Origin: Rhypophila decipiens
Taxonomy: Eukaryota; Ascomycota; Sordariomycetes; Sordariales; Naviculisporaceae
Assembly (NCBI GenBank): GCA_033297075.1
Contig: MU858094.1
Span: forward strand, 154,088-218,087
DNA length: 64,000 nt
Direction: 5' to 3'
Shown here piece after piece: positions 21,319 to 33,910 of this stretch. The notes under the pieces were generated by a model that was not told the origin of the DNA, searched no databases, and saw nothing but the letters and a program-made list of their open reading frames with translations. The position numbers were made by a program, and so were the translations under genes. The number at the start of each line of letters is the position of its first letter. The first letter of the stretch is position 1.

Positions 21319-21894
21319 GACAGGTCTTTAACAAACGTAGACCAATATAGGTGATATGACCGACTTTTTGTCTTCACTGCTTAGTTCAGTAATTACCATC
21401 CTGTCTCGACGGAATTATAGCTGCCCGCTTGCATTCTCATTCAGTGATTGCGCGACTGGATTTCTCTACCTTCTAGCCCAGTCAAGGCATCTATTAATGC
21501 TGGGTAGTCCCTGCCTGTCCAAGAACATGAAGAAATAATAACGAATAATGATTAAAGATTAAAAAGAAAAAAAAGTAAATCACTACTTTTCTTCCGTTCC
21601 CAACCCGTTTCGAAAGGATGACCCCTCCTTCTACCTACGCTAGAGCTGCTCGGATTTGCCCGCAGGCTTCCCTTTCATCCGCCCACCTAGTTCTAGTGGC
21701 CAAGTCGAGAACGCTCCCTAGCTGAGCTACGTAGGCAAGCTGCAGGCTATCAGACTTTTCAGGGGAGTTTCCGAATTGGTTGGAAGATTGTCTGATTGAT
21801 TGAATTATATACCCCGCGTCCTTCATCTGAACTTCCTTTATTTTTCCGTTCAAGTTGGTTTAGTGCTGATCGAGCAAGACTCCATGCCGTTGTT
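21319..21894. other. Intergenic between convergent genes, with family A remnant
   Basis: At about 21468-21500 the sequence ctagcccagtcaaggcatc matches one internal unit of repeat family A, without TIRs. No gene recognised. Confidence 0.45.
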
Positions 21895-23657
21895 TTAGGG
21901 ACGTTTCGTAAATACCAGTTGTGCACCATCCTGCCATGTCATTCAAAGTCATGGTCAGCAGGAGGAAAACCTCATACAAAGACAAAAGTAAAACTCACCA
22001 TGGGAAACAAGGTCGCAAAAACACGAATCTTGTCAGACTCGGGCGTCGGATGATGCACCCAGTCCAGTTCCAAAGAGGCCTTGCCAATCATGCCCGCCAG
22101 AGTAAGCGGGACATAGCGTCTGGCAAGACAATCATGGGGCCCGGCACCGAAAACAAGCCAGTTCTTGGTCTTGGACTCGGCGTCGCCTGTGATCCATCTG
22201 TCTGGGTCAAACATGTCTGGGTTGGGGTAGACCTCTGGGTCGTGTAAAGCTGGGTAGCATGATGGGATGATCATTGACCCTTTGGGGACGGTATATGTCG
22301 GTGTGACGGGGAAGTTCTTGGTTGCTAGGTAGGGTACGAAGATGACGGGTGGTCTGTGGCGGAGGAGTTCTTTGACGACTGCATTAGTGTATGGAAGTTT
22401 AGTTTCGATCATCTCGAGGTCGAATGGCTTGTTTCTGTCACCATCTCTGGCGGACAGGTTCTCGGCTCGTAGCTTGGAAAGGACGTCGGGCCGCTGGGCA
22501 AGAGTTTGAAAGAGCCAGGTCGTAGCGCTGCTTGAGGCGTCTTGCGAGGCGAACAAGAAGGTGAAGAGCGTGTTGCCTATCTCTTCGTCGGTGAATGAGC
22601 GAATCAAGTTGGAAGGCTTCTCAACGTTGATTTCCCCGGCTGCAATTCTGGCGCGGTACTTTTCAGATTCCATCATGTGCAAGACCCAGTAATCGACGAC
22701 AGAAGCTGGTTGAACGCCTTTCTTCATGTTGGCTTTGCAGATGGCGGCACACCTGGCGAACTCGGCGTTGACGGCACGGGCGGTGCGGATGCCGAGCCAT
22801 GTCTTGGTGTAGGGGATGTAGGTGGAAAAGGGCACGTTGACGAGCTCCAGCGCGGCGGTGGCGAGGTAAAAGTCATCGGCAATCTTCTTGACGGCGTCTT
22901 GGGAGATGTAATCGCCAAAGAAGGTGCGGCACGAGATTGCGCAGTTGATCTCGCGGAAGAGGGACATGAAGGCCATGGGCTTGCCTCGGTTGGCTGCGCT
23001 GGCTGCGACGAACTTGTCAAAGTAGTCGTTTAGTACACGCTCTTGCACCGGCAGGTAAGTTGCCAGCGCTTTGGTTGTGAACAAGGGAGTCAAGCCTCGA
23101 CGGTACTCAACGTGGGCTTTTCCTTGGAGGAATACCCAGGCATTGTGGCCCATGACGTCTCTTGCGATGGGAACAATGCATGGCTCGGCGTAGGCAGGTG
23201 ACTTGAACACCTTGTGGGCGATATCTCGGTCGGATGCAAGGACAACGAATCTGAGGGAAAGCGAAATTGTTAGTGTGCCACTAAGGAGCAAGTCGTCTGG
23301 AGTAGAGACTCAATCTGATAATGACCAGCAAACCTACTTGTGAAAGATGGAAACACAGCTCAGCGGCCCGCTTGCCCATTGCTTCAGATAGCCCTCCCAC
23401 TTTGGATCGAGTGCTTGCGCAAAGGGGCCAACGAGAGGTATCTTGAACCGAGGACCGGCGATGGAGCCCTTTTGTTGGAGGTACATGACTTGGTCATATA
23501 CCATCAAACCGAGCAAAAATGTCACGACATACTGCCATATTGACCATCCAGATACCAAAGTCGGCAGAGACTCTTGCAAAAAGAACCATGATTGTGTCGG
23601 TGTTGATGATATTTGCGGCAGCCAACCGGAGGCAGAGGATGAGTTGTCAGCAATCAT
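21895..23657 (-). CDS. ERG5: Cytochrome P450 of the CYP61 (sterol C-22 desaturase) type
   Basis: Exons (minus strand) 23657-23338, 23250-21999 and a 36-bp last exon 21930-21895 give 535 residues. All junctions are phase-consistent; the micro-exon restores DGAQLVFTKRP and stop in place of an intronic read-through. The N-terminus carries one membrane anchor (WQYVVTFLLGLMVY), then KGSIAGPRFKIPLVGPF and SCVSIFHKFVVLAS, typical of ERG5. Further motifs: NAWVFLQGKAHVEYRRGL; the I-helix LFASQDASSSATTW; the K-helix ELLRHRPPVIFVPY; and the heme loop VFGAGPHDCLARRY with Cys481. Family knowledge: CYP61 adds the C22-C23 double bond in ergosterol synthesis at the ER. Several positions differ from the very conserved core ERG5, so it may be a paralogue rather than the housekeeping copy. 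It shares a 590-bp promoter with a Zn-cluster regulator. Confidence 0.88.
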
Positions 23658-24247
23658 GATGTTACTGTACGAGAAACAACTGCCACGAGATCTGTGGACG
23701 ATCTGGCAGGAAAGAATCTCTGGTCGCCATATTCCCATATATACAAGTCCGAAACTTTTGATATGAAATCTGCGACATGATATGCCCGATGTATGGCTCC
23801 GAAGACTCCGAATAGGGGCCGTTGATACGGCGCCCAATCGGGACTAGTCTCCGTGAGTTCGAGCTCGCAGTTGCCAAGATCCGAGATCTCAAAGTGCGTC
23901 ATGGATGACAGCCAATCAGAACCAGACCTAGTTGCGGCGACTAGTCCTATTTAGGTCTAGCCCAAGGTCGCACGCGAGATGTGCTTAGCACTTCGGCAAC
24001 AAGTCAGAATTGGCGTGGAGGTTCCTGCTTTTCGGTTCAACCGTTCATCACTCACAGCAAGTGTGTCATCAGATGAAATCCACCAAATGGCAGCGGTTTC
24101 AATCCACTCCGCCTTTGGTCCCTTCTTTCTACAATCTTTGTCCGCACACTCACTAACAATTCGTCTGAAATGATGCCACACTAAACAAAAGCATTGTATT
24201 CCTTGAAGAACCAACTGAACCAGCAAACCGGATCCTCTTACTTTACA
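23658..24247. promoter_or_regulatory. Shared divergent promoter, P450 and Zn-cluster regulator
   Basis: 590 bp between start codons on opposite strands. A CCAAT box (cgcccaatcggg, near 23832) is visible. No ORF with a domain. The shared region makes co-regulation plausible but does not prove it. Confidence 0.5.
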
Positions 24248-26077
24248 ATGCGACAGACTCTGCGGCGGTCCTGTGCTGCATGTGCCAAATCCAAACACAG
24301 TTGCGATTTACGGACCCCGCGCTGTTCTCGCTGCATCAAACGCCGGGTCCCGTGTCAATACGCCAACGAACCCCTGACTGGTTCTCAGTCGCCTCCCGGT
24401 GCTTGGGATTCCACTACGGCCCTTTCGGCCTCAAACAGAGCCCCAGATCCGGAGATCGGTAGCCTGTACGACCTCAACTTTGCCTCCTCTCCCGACCCCT
24501 TCGATTCATACCCCAAGACTCGCCTTCCCCGGGCTCAGGTACAACGACTTATACATGCCTGTACGAGACCCATTCTGTCATGGGCTGTATCATATTACTG
24601 ACTTGAAGCTAGTCCTAAACAAGATATCATTTCAATACTACCCACTCGACCTCACCCGGACATCCAACCCCTTCCTCATATCATGGTGGCCCTTGGCCCT
24701 CGGAGATCCAGCACTATTTCATGTTTCCCTGCAGACAGCATGTCTGGACGCCGAGTTGATAGCCCAAAAGGGCTTTCACACCTCACAGATGCTCATGGCT
24801 GACTCGGTGGCCCTCGTTCGACGCAAAGTACAAGATCCAGTCTTGGCTGTTCAGGACGGAACTCTGAACTCGATCGTCACCTTGGCTGCCATAGAGGTAA
24901 GCAACACTTGACCACTGATAACACCAATGCGTCTTGTTGACACATGTCATAGTTCGGGAAAGGAAATGGCCATGTCGCCGAAATGCATGTCGACGGGCTG
25001 AAGAGGCTTGTCAACATGAGAGGGGGCATCAGTGCGGTCAGACAAACCAGTCCCTTGACCGCGAGGATGGTCAGCTGGTAGGCGAATCCCGAGTTTCATG
25101 CTTCGGCTTCACAAGATCACCCACCACTCACACTTCACCATCCTAGGGTCGCAATGCTCATCATGGGAAAACCCCAGTTTGATGCCCAGGACGACTTTGG
25201 TAATGGGAACGGGATTCCACCTCCACCAGAGTGGCAGCTAGACTTTACGACAGCGATACACCAACAAGAACTGCCGCAAATATTCGGAGTCAGTCACATG
25301 GATGTTGAGAGCATCGACCCTCAAGTCAGACAAATCTTCATCCGACTTCACAACGTCTGTTATCGAGCCCGGACGGGCCACATTTCAAACACCCTACTTC
25401 ACGATCTGACATGTCATGTCGTACACCGCCTCTTACTGTTACACACAGATCCGACGGCCAACATTAACAACATACCCGAACGCCGCAATGAAGCGTCAGC
25501 ACAGTCACCAACCATCGGAACACCGCCATCCACATCATTCGCCCAATCTCACACACCCGACCCATCACCGATATCAGAATGCATCCGTTACGCCATGACG
25601 ATATACATGTTCATCACTCAAGGACCAACATATTACTCTCACCACGTGATCCTAAACACAATAATGGGGAGATTCATGGAGCATCTAAAGCAGCTCCACA
25701 CCGAGTCCCTTGCAGAGGTAGAAGAAGCCACCGCATCAGAAACAAGCAACCAAAATCATCACACAAACCAATACACCACAAGACGAATATTACGAGACCC
25801 CCTGGACACATGGCTCATAGCCATCGGCCTGGTAGCAGCAACCGGGACACCACATTATCAATGGTTTGTTGACAGGGGGATAGAGAATGCCTCCTCGCTG
25901 TTAGTACTACAAGCAGCAGATATCAGCGGCGGGGATAATCTAACCTGGGAAGAAGATATCCTGCCACGGATCAAAAAGGTGCTGTGGCTGGAGAAGCCCA
26001 AGGCAGAAGATGTTTTTCGGCCGCATTGGGAGGTGATACTGGGCGCTGCGAATCACTCGGGGTGTCCTAATGGGTGA
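24248..26077 (+). CDS. Zn(II)2Cys6 fungal transcription factor
   Basis: Four exons: 24248-24560, 24613-24896, 24953-25077 and 25147-26077, giving 550 residues. Every junction has GT-AG ends and correct phase. The binuclear cluster is at residues 9-36: CAACAKSKHSCD, then CSRCIKRRVPC, with six Cys in CX2CX6CX6CX2CX6C spacing. Downstream, QRLIHAFLNKISFQYYPLDL forms across intron 1, then NPFLISWWPLALGDPALFHV, DSVALVRRKV and the exon 3 block HVDGLKRLVNMRGG. These are shared by a Pezizomycotina regulator family with a middle homology region of unknown ligand. It acts in the nucleus on DNA. Divergent from the CYP61-type gene, so a role in sterol or azole response is a guess from position only. Confidence 0.9.
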
Positions 26078-26313
26078 CTAAGAGGTAGTTTGAATATATA
26101 CCTACGGAAACCTGAAATTGAGGAGAATTAAGTAAGTACCTAAGCTGATCATGATAGTGACCTAGCACATCTAGATATGAGTAATATTGATGAGAGCTCG
26201 ATGAAGGTGAGTGATGCTTTTTGCTGTTAACAGAGTCCACCGACCATTCATGTTTCCAGTCAGATAGATGTCGGGAAAGAAAAAAGGACTCTCTTTTAGT
26301 AACGAGTATTTTT

Positions 26314-26512
26314 GGCGTCTAATATACAGACACCAGTCCAATTTGACTTTCTAGACTGGAGGTATTTATTCGAGCTAGTCAAGGCATTTATTCCAGCTAG
26401 TCAAGGCATTTATTCTAGCCAGTCAAGGCATTTATTCTAGCCAGTCAAGGCATTTATTCCAACAAGAGTAGTGCCTTTATATGAGAGGACTGGTGCTTGT
26501 ATATTAGGTGCC
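26314..26512. repeat. Family A TIR element, copy 3 (199 bp, best preserved)
   Basis: Left end ggcgtctaatatacagacac and complement of right end ggcacctaatatacaagcac are near-identical TIRs extending to caccagtcc. The interior is a head-to-tail array of a 22-bp unit (tcaaggcatttattctagcc plus ag); four units are visible, two of them identical. No coding capacity. Confidence 0.85.
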
Positions 26513-26642
26513 TCTTTTATTTATCTCGATGCAACTATAACAGTACCTAACCGGCCGGGGTATCAATCTAAACTCCAAAACTCCCCCCATATTCAAACAA
26601 CTTCAATACAAAATAACGCCGCTTTAATACTCTCTAGCCAAT

Positions 26643-28249
26643 CTATCCATGACCGTTCCTGTTGTTCGCCGTTATGTTACTTGTCACCTCTGTAATCCCA
26701 TGCTCGCTCACACTATCCTGCCCCTGGTCTACAAAGTCCCAGCTCTCACGCCGTGTACTCCGCAGCCCAAGGGCATCACCATCCCCTGCCTCTGTATCCC
26801 TCCAAATGTCATAGGTAACTTTGATCGTCCTCGACGGTTGATCAGTGAGCTCGACAACCCCCTTCCCAGGCGTCATCATATCCCGAATACTGATCCGCAG
26901 ATTCTTCCAGCTCGTAACAAAGAAGATTATCCCGTTCCATAGCCCTTGCAGCGGGAGCACGGCTGCTGTAGCAACATTGTATGGATATGGTGAGTCCGGG
27001 TAGATGAGGCCTCGAATCCGGTTGATGCTGCTGGGGATCCATGTCACCACCACCGAGAGGGCAAACAAGACGGCAGTTCGGAGGTAGGCTCGCTTCACGG
27101 GATCCTCGATGGCGAATCGGCTGATTACCCTGCGCATGCCTCTTTTGGCTGAGTGCGGGCTCACTGGGAGACGGGGACTGAAAGGCTCGCGGGACTCGAG
27201 CGTTTGGTAGCGTGGTGGCAATGGTGAGCGAGTCGGGTCAGGGCTATATGGCGGAGAGAGTATCTGCTCGGGACGGGAAATCTCGTCGTGATTCAGACTT
27301 GTTGGTGACAGAACGGCACCCGCAGAGTCGCTTCTCAAGGGCCATTCACAGGTGGATGCCCCAGAGCTCTAAAATATGTCAGCCTCTGTGAAATGTATCG
27401 ATTTCATTACTTAAGAGAGCACCTACCCTGTTGTTGTCCTTCTGCTCTTCATTCTCTTGGCTCAAAGCCGGGTGCTCAAACGTCCCTCGCATGTTTCCAT
27501 TTCCCGAAAGTTGCTTCAGCCTGTTCCGAGCGCGAAAGACGTAGATTCCAATACCAAGGTAGATCAATAGAGACGTCAAGATGCAAATCCAAATGAGCAT
27601 GTAGTAGGTATAGATCCTGAGGTTGTTCCAATCGTTGCTTACCCAACACCAGAGCTGAATAATCTTGTCAGTTGACAGGCGTCAAATATCTCGACAGGGT
27701 TCCAGGATGGACTCACACCGGCACTACCGTATACAACTGTCTTGTTGGGCTCTCTAAGCAACAAACAGACCATGGCGATAACAAAGGGGCCCCCATAGCA
27801 AATTAGGCAGTAAAGCCATCCCCATTTCTTTATGGTATGGGGGTTGGCCCCTTTGAAGAAGACCAACAACACATTCACCGCCATTGCCAAGGACCACCAA
27901 GGATCTGACTGAACGAAACTAGAACCGACGACTGTAAGCATTCAAACCTCAAAAGTAGAGAAGACGATCGACTGCCTTACAGATGGAATAAGAACCCCTG
28001 AGCCTGGCAAAGCGAGCTCGTTTGACCAAGGACCACGCCGTCGTAGGCAATGATGCTGGCGATCGAAGCAAACATGTTGGCGATGGAGGCGAAGACGATA
28101 AAGGTATTGGGCAAGGTCCGAAGTCGATCAAACATTCCGTAGGCAATGAAGATCAGCACAACCGCGAACAAAGAGAGTGATCCTCCGGTCCTTTCTAGGA
28201 TGACCAGCGTCTGGATTTGGTCATCCTGGAAAACTGTGCTCTTCCCCAT
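26643..28249 (-). CDS. cAMP-receptor-like G protein-coupled receptor
   Basis: Exons (minus strand) 28249-27981, 27918-27717, 27654-27427 and 27368-26643 give 474 residues. The acceptor at 27919 was chosen because the nearer one leads to a stop. Seven helices can be traced: LSLFAVVLIFIAYGMF; IVFASIANMFASIASIIAY; LAMAVNVLLVFF; WGWLYCLICYGGPFVIAMVC; MLIWICILTSLLIYLGIGIY; LRTAVLFALSVVVTWIP; and VLPLQGLWNGIIFFVTSW. TM3 is preceded by a conserved-looking SDPWWSLAM segment. The long Ser/Pro-rich third cytoplasmic loop lies before helix 6. The layout matches fungal Crl/GprC-type receptors related to Dictyostelium cAR. The ligand is unknown; it should signal through a heterotrimeric G protein at the plasma membrane. 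Confidence 0.87.
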
Positions 28250-31200
28250 GGTGGTGATTCAAGAGTTTTCTGTCGAGGTCTAACAACCAAAATGATGGCA
28301 TGAAGCATCAAGCAAAAGGGAAACGACGATTGAGGTCCCTCGTCGGCGCAGTGGGGCAGCTTCACCAACTGGTCCAGCTACCAACACAAGCCATCAGAGG
28401 TGGCGGGAGGACGAGGGGATAGAGTAGACAACAGCCGAATTTAAGGTCGTTCGAAAAGGAAGATACGCGGCGCTTTAGAGGAAACCCCCAGTTGTTAGAG
28501 ACGCAAACAAGAAGCCAAACAAAGGAGACATGGTAGAGGACTTGCTAGAAACATACCTGGTTAAGAAGGGTGCTCACTGCTCAGCTGTCCTGTCCTTGGT
28601 ACCGGATTCGCACCCCAAAGCACACAAACCAGTCTGAACAAGCCACAAACTTTAACCCTTTGAAGTCGCGGGCCGTGGTTGGGACGGGGAACTGACGATT
28701 GAGTCCGCGTCCGAAGGATGGAAATATTGCACGGATAAGGGGTTCAAACTGGGGAATTGGCGCCGAAGTACCAAAGCGCGGGCTTGGTTGATAATTACGC
28801 GACATGGAGGGGAAGAAAGCTTGATGGCTTTCTGTCGGGCAGCACGCCGTCAGCCATCTACGATTCTGTGTGGCGCAAGCATAGCAATTGGGATGAAAGA
28901 ACGGGGCGACGGGACTGGTGGGGGAGCCTTGAGAAAAGTACCAAACAGCAGTGGTGGGTCATACACAACTATCGGTGACGAATGAGTTATGAGATTGAAT
29001 GGGAGTGAGATTTGGGACAGAAAAGAATAGCTCACCGCAACGGCGCAAGCTGGACGACGACGAGCTGCAAGTCATCCTGAATGTCATGATTTGGGAACCA
29101 TTGAAGTTGACGAGGAGGGCTAGGCCTATCAACGGGCAGCTGTTGGACGGTATGCTCCTTGCATGCTTGTGCTGGGGTCGGACTGGAAGGGGGCCTGTGA
29201 TTGGACAACCAAGCGATCATCAACAGTGGTTGGTTGCCCGTCTGGGAGACAGCTGTTTATAATATCTACCCTATAGTGATTTGCCTCTCCCGCACCTAGC
29301 AAAAGCCGAGAGAAACGCTGGAGTGGGTGTGAAGGGCCGATCCTGTCCACTGTGCTCTGCTTTTGGACTGTGAATGTGGAGAAATGTGTTGTTATTCTCT
29401 GCTGTCGACCAGATATGGATAGACCGGTAGGGTGACAAGATCGCCAGTGATGTTGATAAATAGGTCTGAATGTTGATTGTTGGCGGCAACAGCCAATGCG
29501 GATCAAATTGGAAACAATTGAGCCAACTGCAGAGCTTTCGTGATCCCAAAGTGCATTGGGACTCTGGGAGGGCCACCGCTGTCGATTCGGGAATTTCCAA
29601 GGACGGCCTGGCTGAGAATGGATGGAAACAGCCGCATCGCTTCCAAGGTTCCCCGACCATGTGGTCCGATAAGTGAGCTGGGCTTCTACGGCCTGCCTGC
29701 CAGATCCACGAAGTAATTGCTTCCTTCCCACTTTCCAATAGAGTCTGGGCCTGGGATTCCGCTGAAGGCTCCACAGGGGAGGAACGGCCGGTGAGGTGGT
29801 TAAGAACAGAGATAGCCTGTCAGTCCCCGAGCGGGAAGGAGCTACGGAGAGTCCACCATTCACCGGTCCCGGGGCCGGAGCGGCGGCGCTGCTTGGCATC
29901 GTCTTACCACTACGAAAGTCCCACGACCATTAGGAATCAAGCCAGAGATCAGAAATTGATCTTGGCTACATTTCTGATCAAATAATGTCAACAACACCTA
30001 CAGATACAGGATCAGCAACATGAATATTAAAAGCCAAATCGGGGTCCGTGTAGTCCCAAACGCCTGGGATCTGGTCTGAGCGGCGCGCCACACACCATCT
30101 TCTATCCAGTCTGCATGTGTTGGTCATGTTCTTGTGTGGTGCGGATCTATAATAAGAGCGTTTCTCAGCCTTTGGCTCGCTCAGGCTCAGGCTCAGTCTC
30201 TCTTGTTTTACCTTGCTCCCTGTGCAGCGCATAGACAATCAGTGTGGTAACTCTTTTGAAGTGAGCGCCATTTCGAACCGAACTTGATATTAACGAGGCA
30301 AGCTTCTGTGCAAGGACACCAGGCCAACAAACTGGTCCGTTCGGGAGCTATGCTACGTTGTTACCGGGTAGCGGGTATTTGCCAGGACGATGTCGCAAGT
30401 TGGTTGCTTTCTTCCCGTTTCTTCAGTCTTTATGGTTTTGCCAATTCTCTTATTCACTTCACCAACTATTCTGATGAGGAAATCGGCAGTAGACGTTATT
30501 ATCCGTCGCGGACAAGCCTTCTAGGCTCACCTGGCCATGTTTCCATTCTTAGAATAACGCAGCACCCTTTGCCACGCCTTTGCTGTATATCAGTGCTTCC
30601 AAGTTCCAAGTCCTTATAACAGTCGTTGGGGGCCATGATCGCCCACCCGAACCAATGAGCGAGCCTGATGAACCGAGTCGAAGATTGATCCAAGCTTATT
30701 TTCCAGATGATAGGACAAAACCCAAGCACTACCAGTGACTGAAGAGTTGGGTAAATAGCACCGGATCTTATATGCCTGCTAATTAAAGCATGTGTTTTCA
30801 TCAACGCCAGTATGTTCCAGCGTTCTAGACCGTCATTGTAGCGCCTTGGGCTTGTTTCTGATTCCAAATCGCATCCTTTGGGACGCCCACTCCACGCCAC
30901 TACCACTCGGACCCCTTTTCTCACATCCTTGAGGCTCTCTTGGCTTCAGATATTTACCTTTAACACACCTCAGAACCTCTTACATGTTGTGACGCCTTCA
31001 CCTGCTATTTTCGTTCACTTTACACGTATATGAGACGTGTTGGACCCGAGAATGAAGATCTTTACTCTGTTGATCGTTAGCATACTATTATCGGACTTTA
31101 ATATATTTGACATCTCGCATCGCGCCCGGCAGTCGCTCGCATCTGGCGCTGGTGTCTAGCGCCACTGTTGATTTAAGTTTTCTTTTCCAGCCACGTCAAA

Positions 31201-32047
31201 TCGCAGTCACTCCCATTACAGCCATACGGCGAGCTCCCGAGCTTGACCTTCCACGAGAGAACAGCCGGCCCTTTGCCCATTTTCTTCCGCTGTACTCCGG
31301 AGTTTAACAGCGTGGCAGAGACCACCTCAAGCGGCCTTCCCAAATCTTGACCGCTGCTTGAATAAACTGTAGATGTCACAGGACTGTCCATCTCACCAAG
31401 ACAAAAATCGAAGAAACAACCCTGAAAGGTCAACTTGTCAAATACAACAGCCACCGCCGGCATTACCACTATATTAAAAGAGCATGACAATACCGTACTC
31501 GAAGACTCAAAGAATGGGGAGTCCCTCAAAACCAACTGCCGTGGTCTGATCCAACTCGATGGGCGGCTGGGTCAGGGCCGTCTGAATTCTACATGTATCC
31601 ATGAGGCGAAGCAGATCCTTCATTACCCATGGTTGAAAGTACGGGGAACAAGAAACATCCCGGTCACGGAGCATGTAGCCTAAGGTCAACTAGTTTCGAG
31701 GCACAGTAATCAAGCCCCTTGTGGACATTGAATTTGCCAAAGTGCCATGCTTCCTTCCTATTAATTATTGCTAGTTTCAGCTTCAGATCACTCACCGATG
31801 GAGAATAAAACATTCATAGCAAGTCTATCAAAGACGATAATCTGAGCTAAGATCTAACTTGACGGAGCAGGTAAAGGATATGCATCAATGGGTATCTTGT
31901 CATAATGTATCAAGCAAACTCTAGTTCCCAAGTCTTGGTCATGACCAGATACACAAGCCTTCAACCTGGAATATTCTTAAGCAAATCTGGAAATTCGAAA
32001 CTGACATCCAACAACAGTCCACCTCAACACCATGAAAAGCCCCTAGA
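28250..32047. other. Long intergenic region (3.8 kb), GPCR promoter side
   Basis: The longest ATG frame is 256 codons on the minus strand (29129-29899, ATG at 29897-29899). It has no domain, skewed residues and no supporting splice signals, so I do not call it. A short ctcagg direct repeat lies near 30180-30197. No tRNA, TIR element or tandem array seen. Long upstream regions are common for developmentally regulated receptors. Confidence 0.4.
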
Positions 32048-33910
32048 TCAGAGAGTATACAAAAAATCAGGGTGCTTATCGCCAAGAACATGAATCTCAG
32101 ACGTCGACTTGCCCTCAATCAGATAGTCCCGCTTGCCAGCCTTGCGAGCCGCATTCTCCCTACTAAGGAGGATGTGGAACAATACACTGCCGCCAAACAG
32201 ACAGACACCCAGGTAGGCAATGATTGTTGCGTGACCCGAGATGAACCGGGGAGCATCGGACCACATATTGCTCGAGACAATGCCATTCAGATTACCCCAT
32301 CCAATCATCAGACCGATGACGATGCCACGCTTGTAGACGCCCTCGATATTGTTTGCGATCCAGGCAATGGTGACGGGGATAGACGCATAGATCCCGATGA
32401 CTCCCAAGAATGTTCCTGCGTACTGGACCACCGGGTTGGTCGAAGCGATAAGCATGATGAAGCCGGCGATCCCTATTGGAGCCAATATCATGTTGTATAT
32501 GCCCCGTTGCTTGTGTCGGTCGCTGATGAAGCCAACAGCCACCGTGACGATGGTCGCGCCAGCATATGGAGGAACGCTAAGCAGCTGATTTCGGATGATC
32601 TGGCTCTTGTCCGTAAAGCTCAAGTTGGAGATGATGGTGGGTAAGAACAGACTGATGCTGTACAGCGGCATCAGGGGACCCATGTAGATGATCATGCTGA
32701 CATAGGTTTTCCAATCCTTGAATGCCTCATAGACGTAGGCCATCTTGAAGTCTTCATGCTCCGCACTGCTCTGCCTGTCCAACTTGAGACGTCGTAGGAC
32801 GCGGTTTCGATCGTCTTCGTTGAGGAACCTAGCCTCATCTGGGAAGTCGTGGACCATCCAGAAGGATGCGATGGCGATGACAATGGTCATGATGCCTTCG
32901 ATAATAAAGATCCAGCGCCATCCAGCGTAGCCACCTGTACCGTCCATCCTCTGGATAGCGGCAGCAAGGAGACCCCCGAAGGAGCCCGACAGGGCGGCTG
33001 CCGAAAAAAAGATTGCCTGTGAGACAAGCGACCACGAGTCAGACAAACATGGCGACACAATGCCAGAGGCATGTTTGAGATGGGAGACACGGCGCACGGT
33101 GGCAAAAGGGGGCACTCACAGCACGGATGGCGACCTCATCGCGGCGGTACCAGCACGATATGTAGTAGTTGACGCCTGGAAACAAGCCGGCCTCTGTCAC
33201 ACCGAGGAAGAAACGCGCGGCCATCAGACCGCTCCAGTTGTTGACAAAGCCCATGCCAAACATGCAGAAGCCCCAGAGAATCCTGGAGAGAGAGAAAGGA
33301 GAGACACCGGTCAGCTGATCAGCCACTGTACCTTGGCGATTGCCCCTTCCGGAGCGCCAAGACGTAAATATTGACGACAATAATTCGGGTACTCACATGG
33401 TGATCGGCAGGAAAACGGAGGGTCGGAAGCGCTTCATCAACACATTGGCAATCGCCTCAAAGGCAGAGTACGAGATGAAGAAGATGGTGAGTGTCAGGTT
33501 GTACTGCGACGTGGACATGTGCACATCATCCATGAGATGTGCGATTTTGGCATTTCCGATGTTAGTGCGGTCGAGGAAGGCCATGAGATAGAGCAAGCAT
33601 AGCCATGGTATCAAGATGATATCCAGTCGGCGCACAAGCTTACGGTCCTGTGGGTTTTGAACAAAAATCGCGGCTGTCAGATGTTGTATTGGCCAAAGGG
33701 CAGAGTCATGTGAGAAGTTTCGGGAGTTCGGGGAGGGGAGGGGAAAAGGAAGAATCTTGTTCTGCACAAGGTCGTACATACAATCTCAGCTTTTTCGGCA
33801 TCGGAAAGATTCGCGTCGGGATCGATGGGCAAATTCGTGATGCTGAACTCGTCCTTCAACGGAGGAGTGAGCTCGCCAGAGTCGCCAGCATCGCGAGGAG
33901 AAGCGTGCAT
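32048..33910 (-). CDS. MFS transporter, Dal5/Tna1 (anion:cation symporter) family
   Basis: Exons (minus strand) 33910-33782, 33647-33397, 33282-33120 and 33016-32048 give 503 residues, all phase-consistent. Exon 1 encodes a hydrophilic N-terminus (SDAEKAEI), then RKLVRRLDIILIPWLCLLY opens TM1. LDRTNIGNAKIAHL is the Dal5-family block after TM1. FFLGVTEAGLFPGVNYYIS is the TM4 motif, and the loop WYRRDEVAIR holds the family arginines. GWRWIFIIEGIMTI, FPDEARFLNEDDR and GHATIIAYLGVCLFGGSV follow. Family knowledge: members import small organic anions such as allantoate, nicotinate, pantothenate or dipeptides with protons; the exact substrate cannot be read from sequence. Plasma membrane, 12 helices expected. 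Confidence 0.93.

Noticed and set aside
29129..29899. 256-codon minus-strand ATG frame
   Set aside because: No domain, signal peptide or splice support; residue use looks random. Kept only as a note in the gap.
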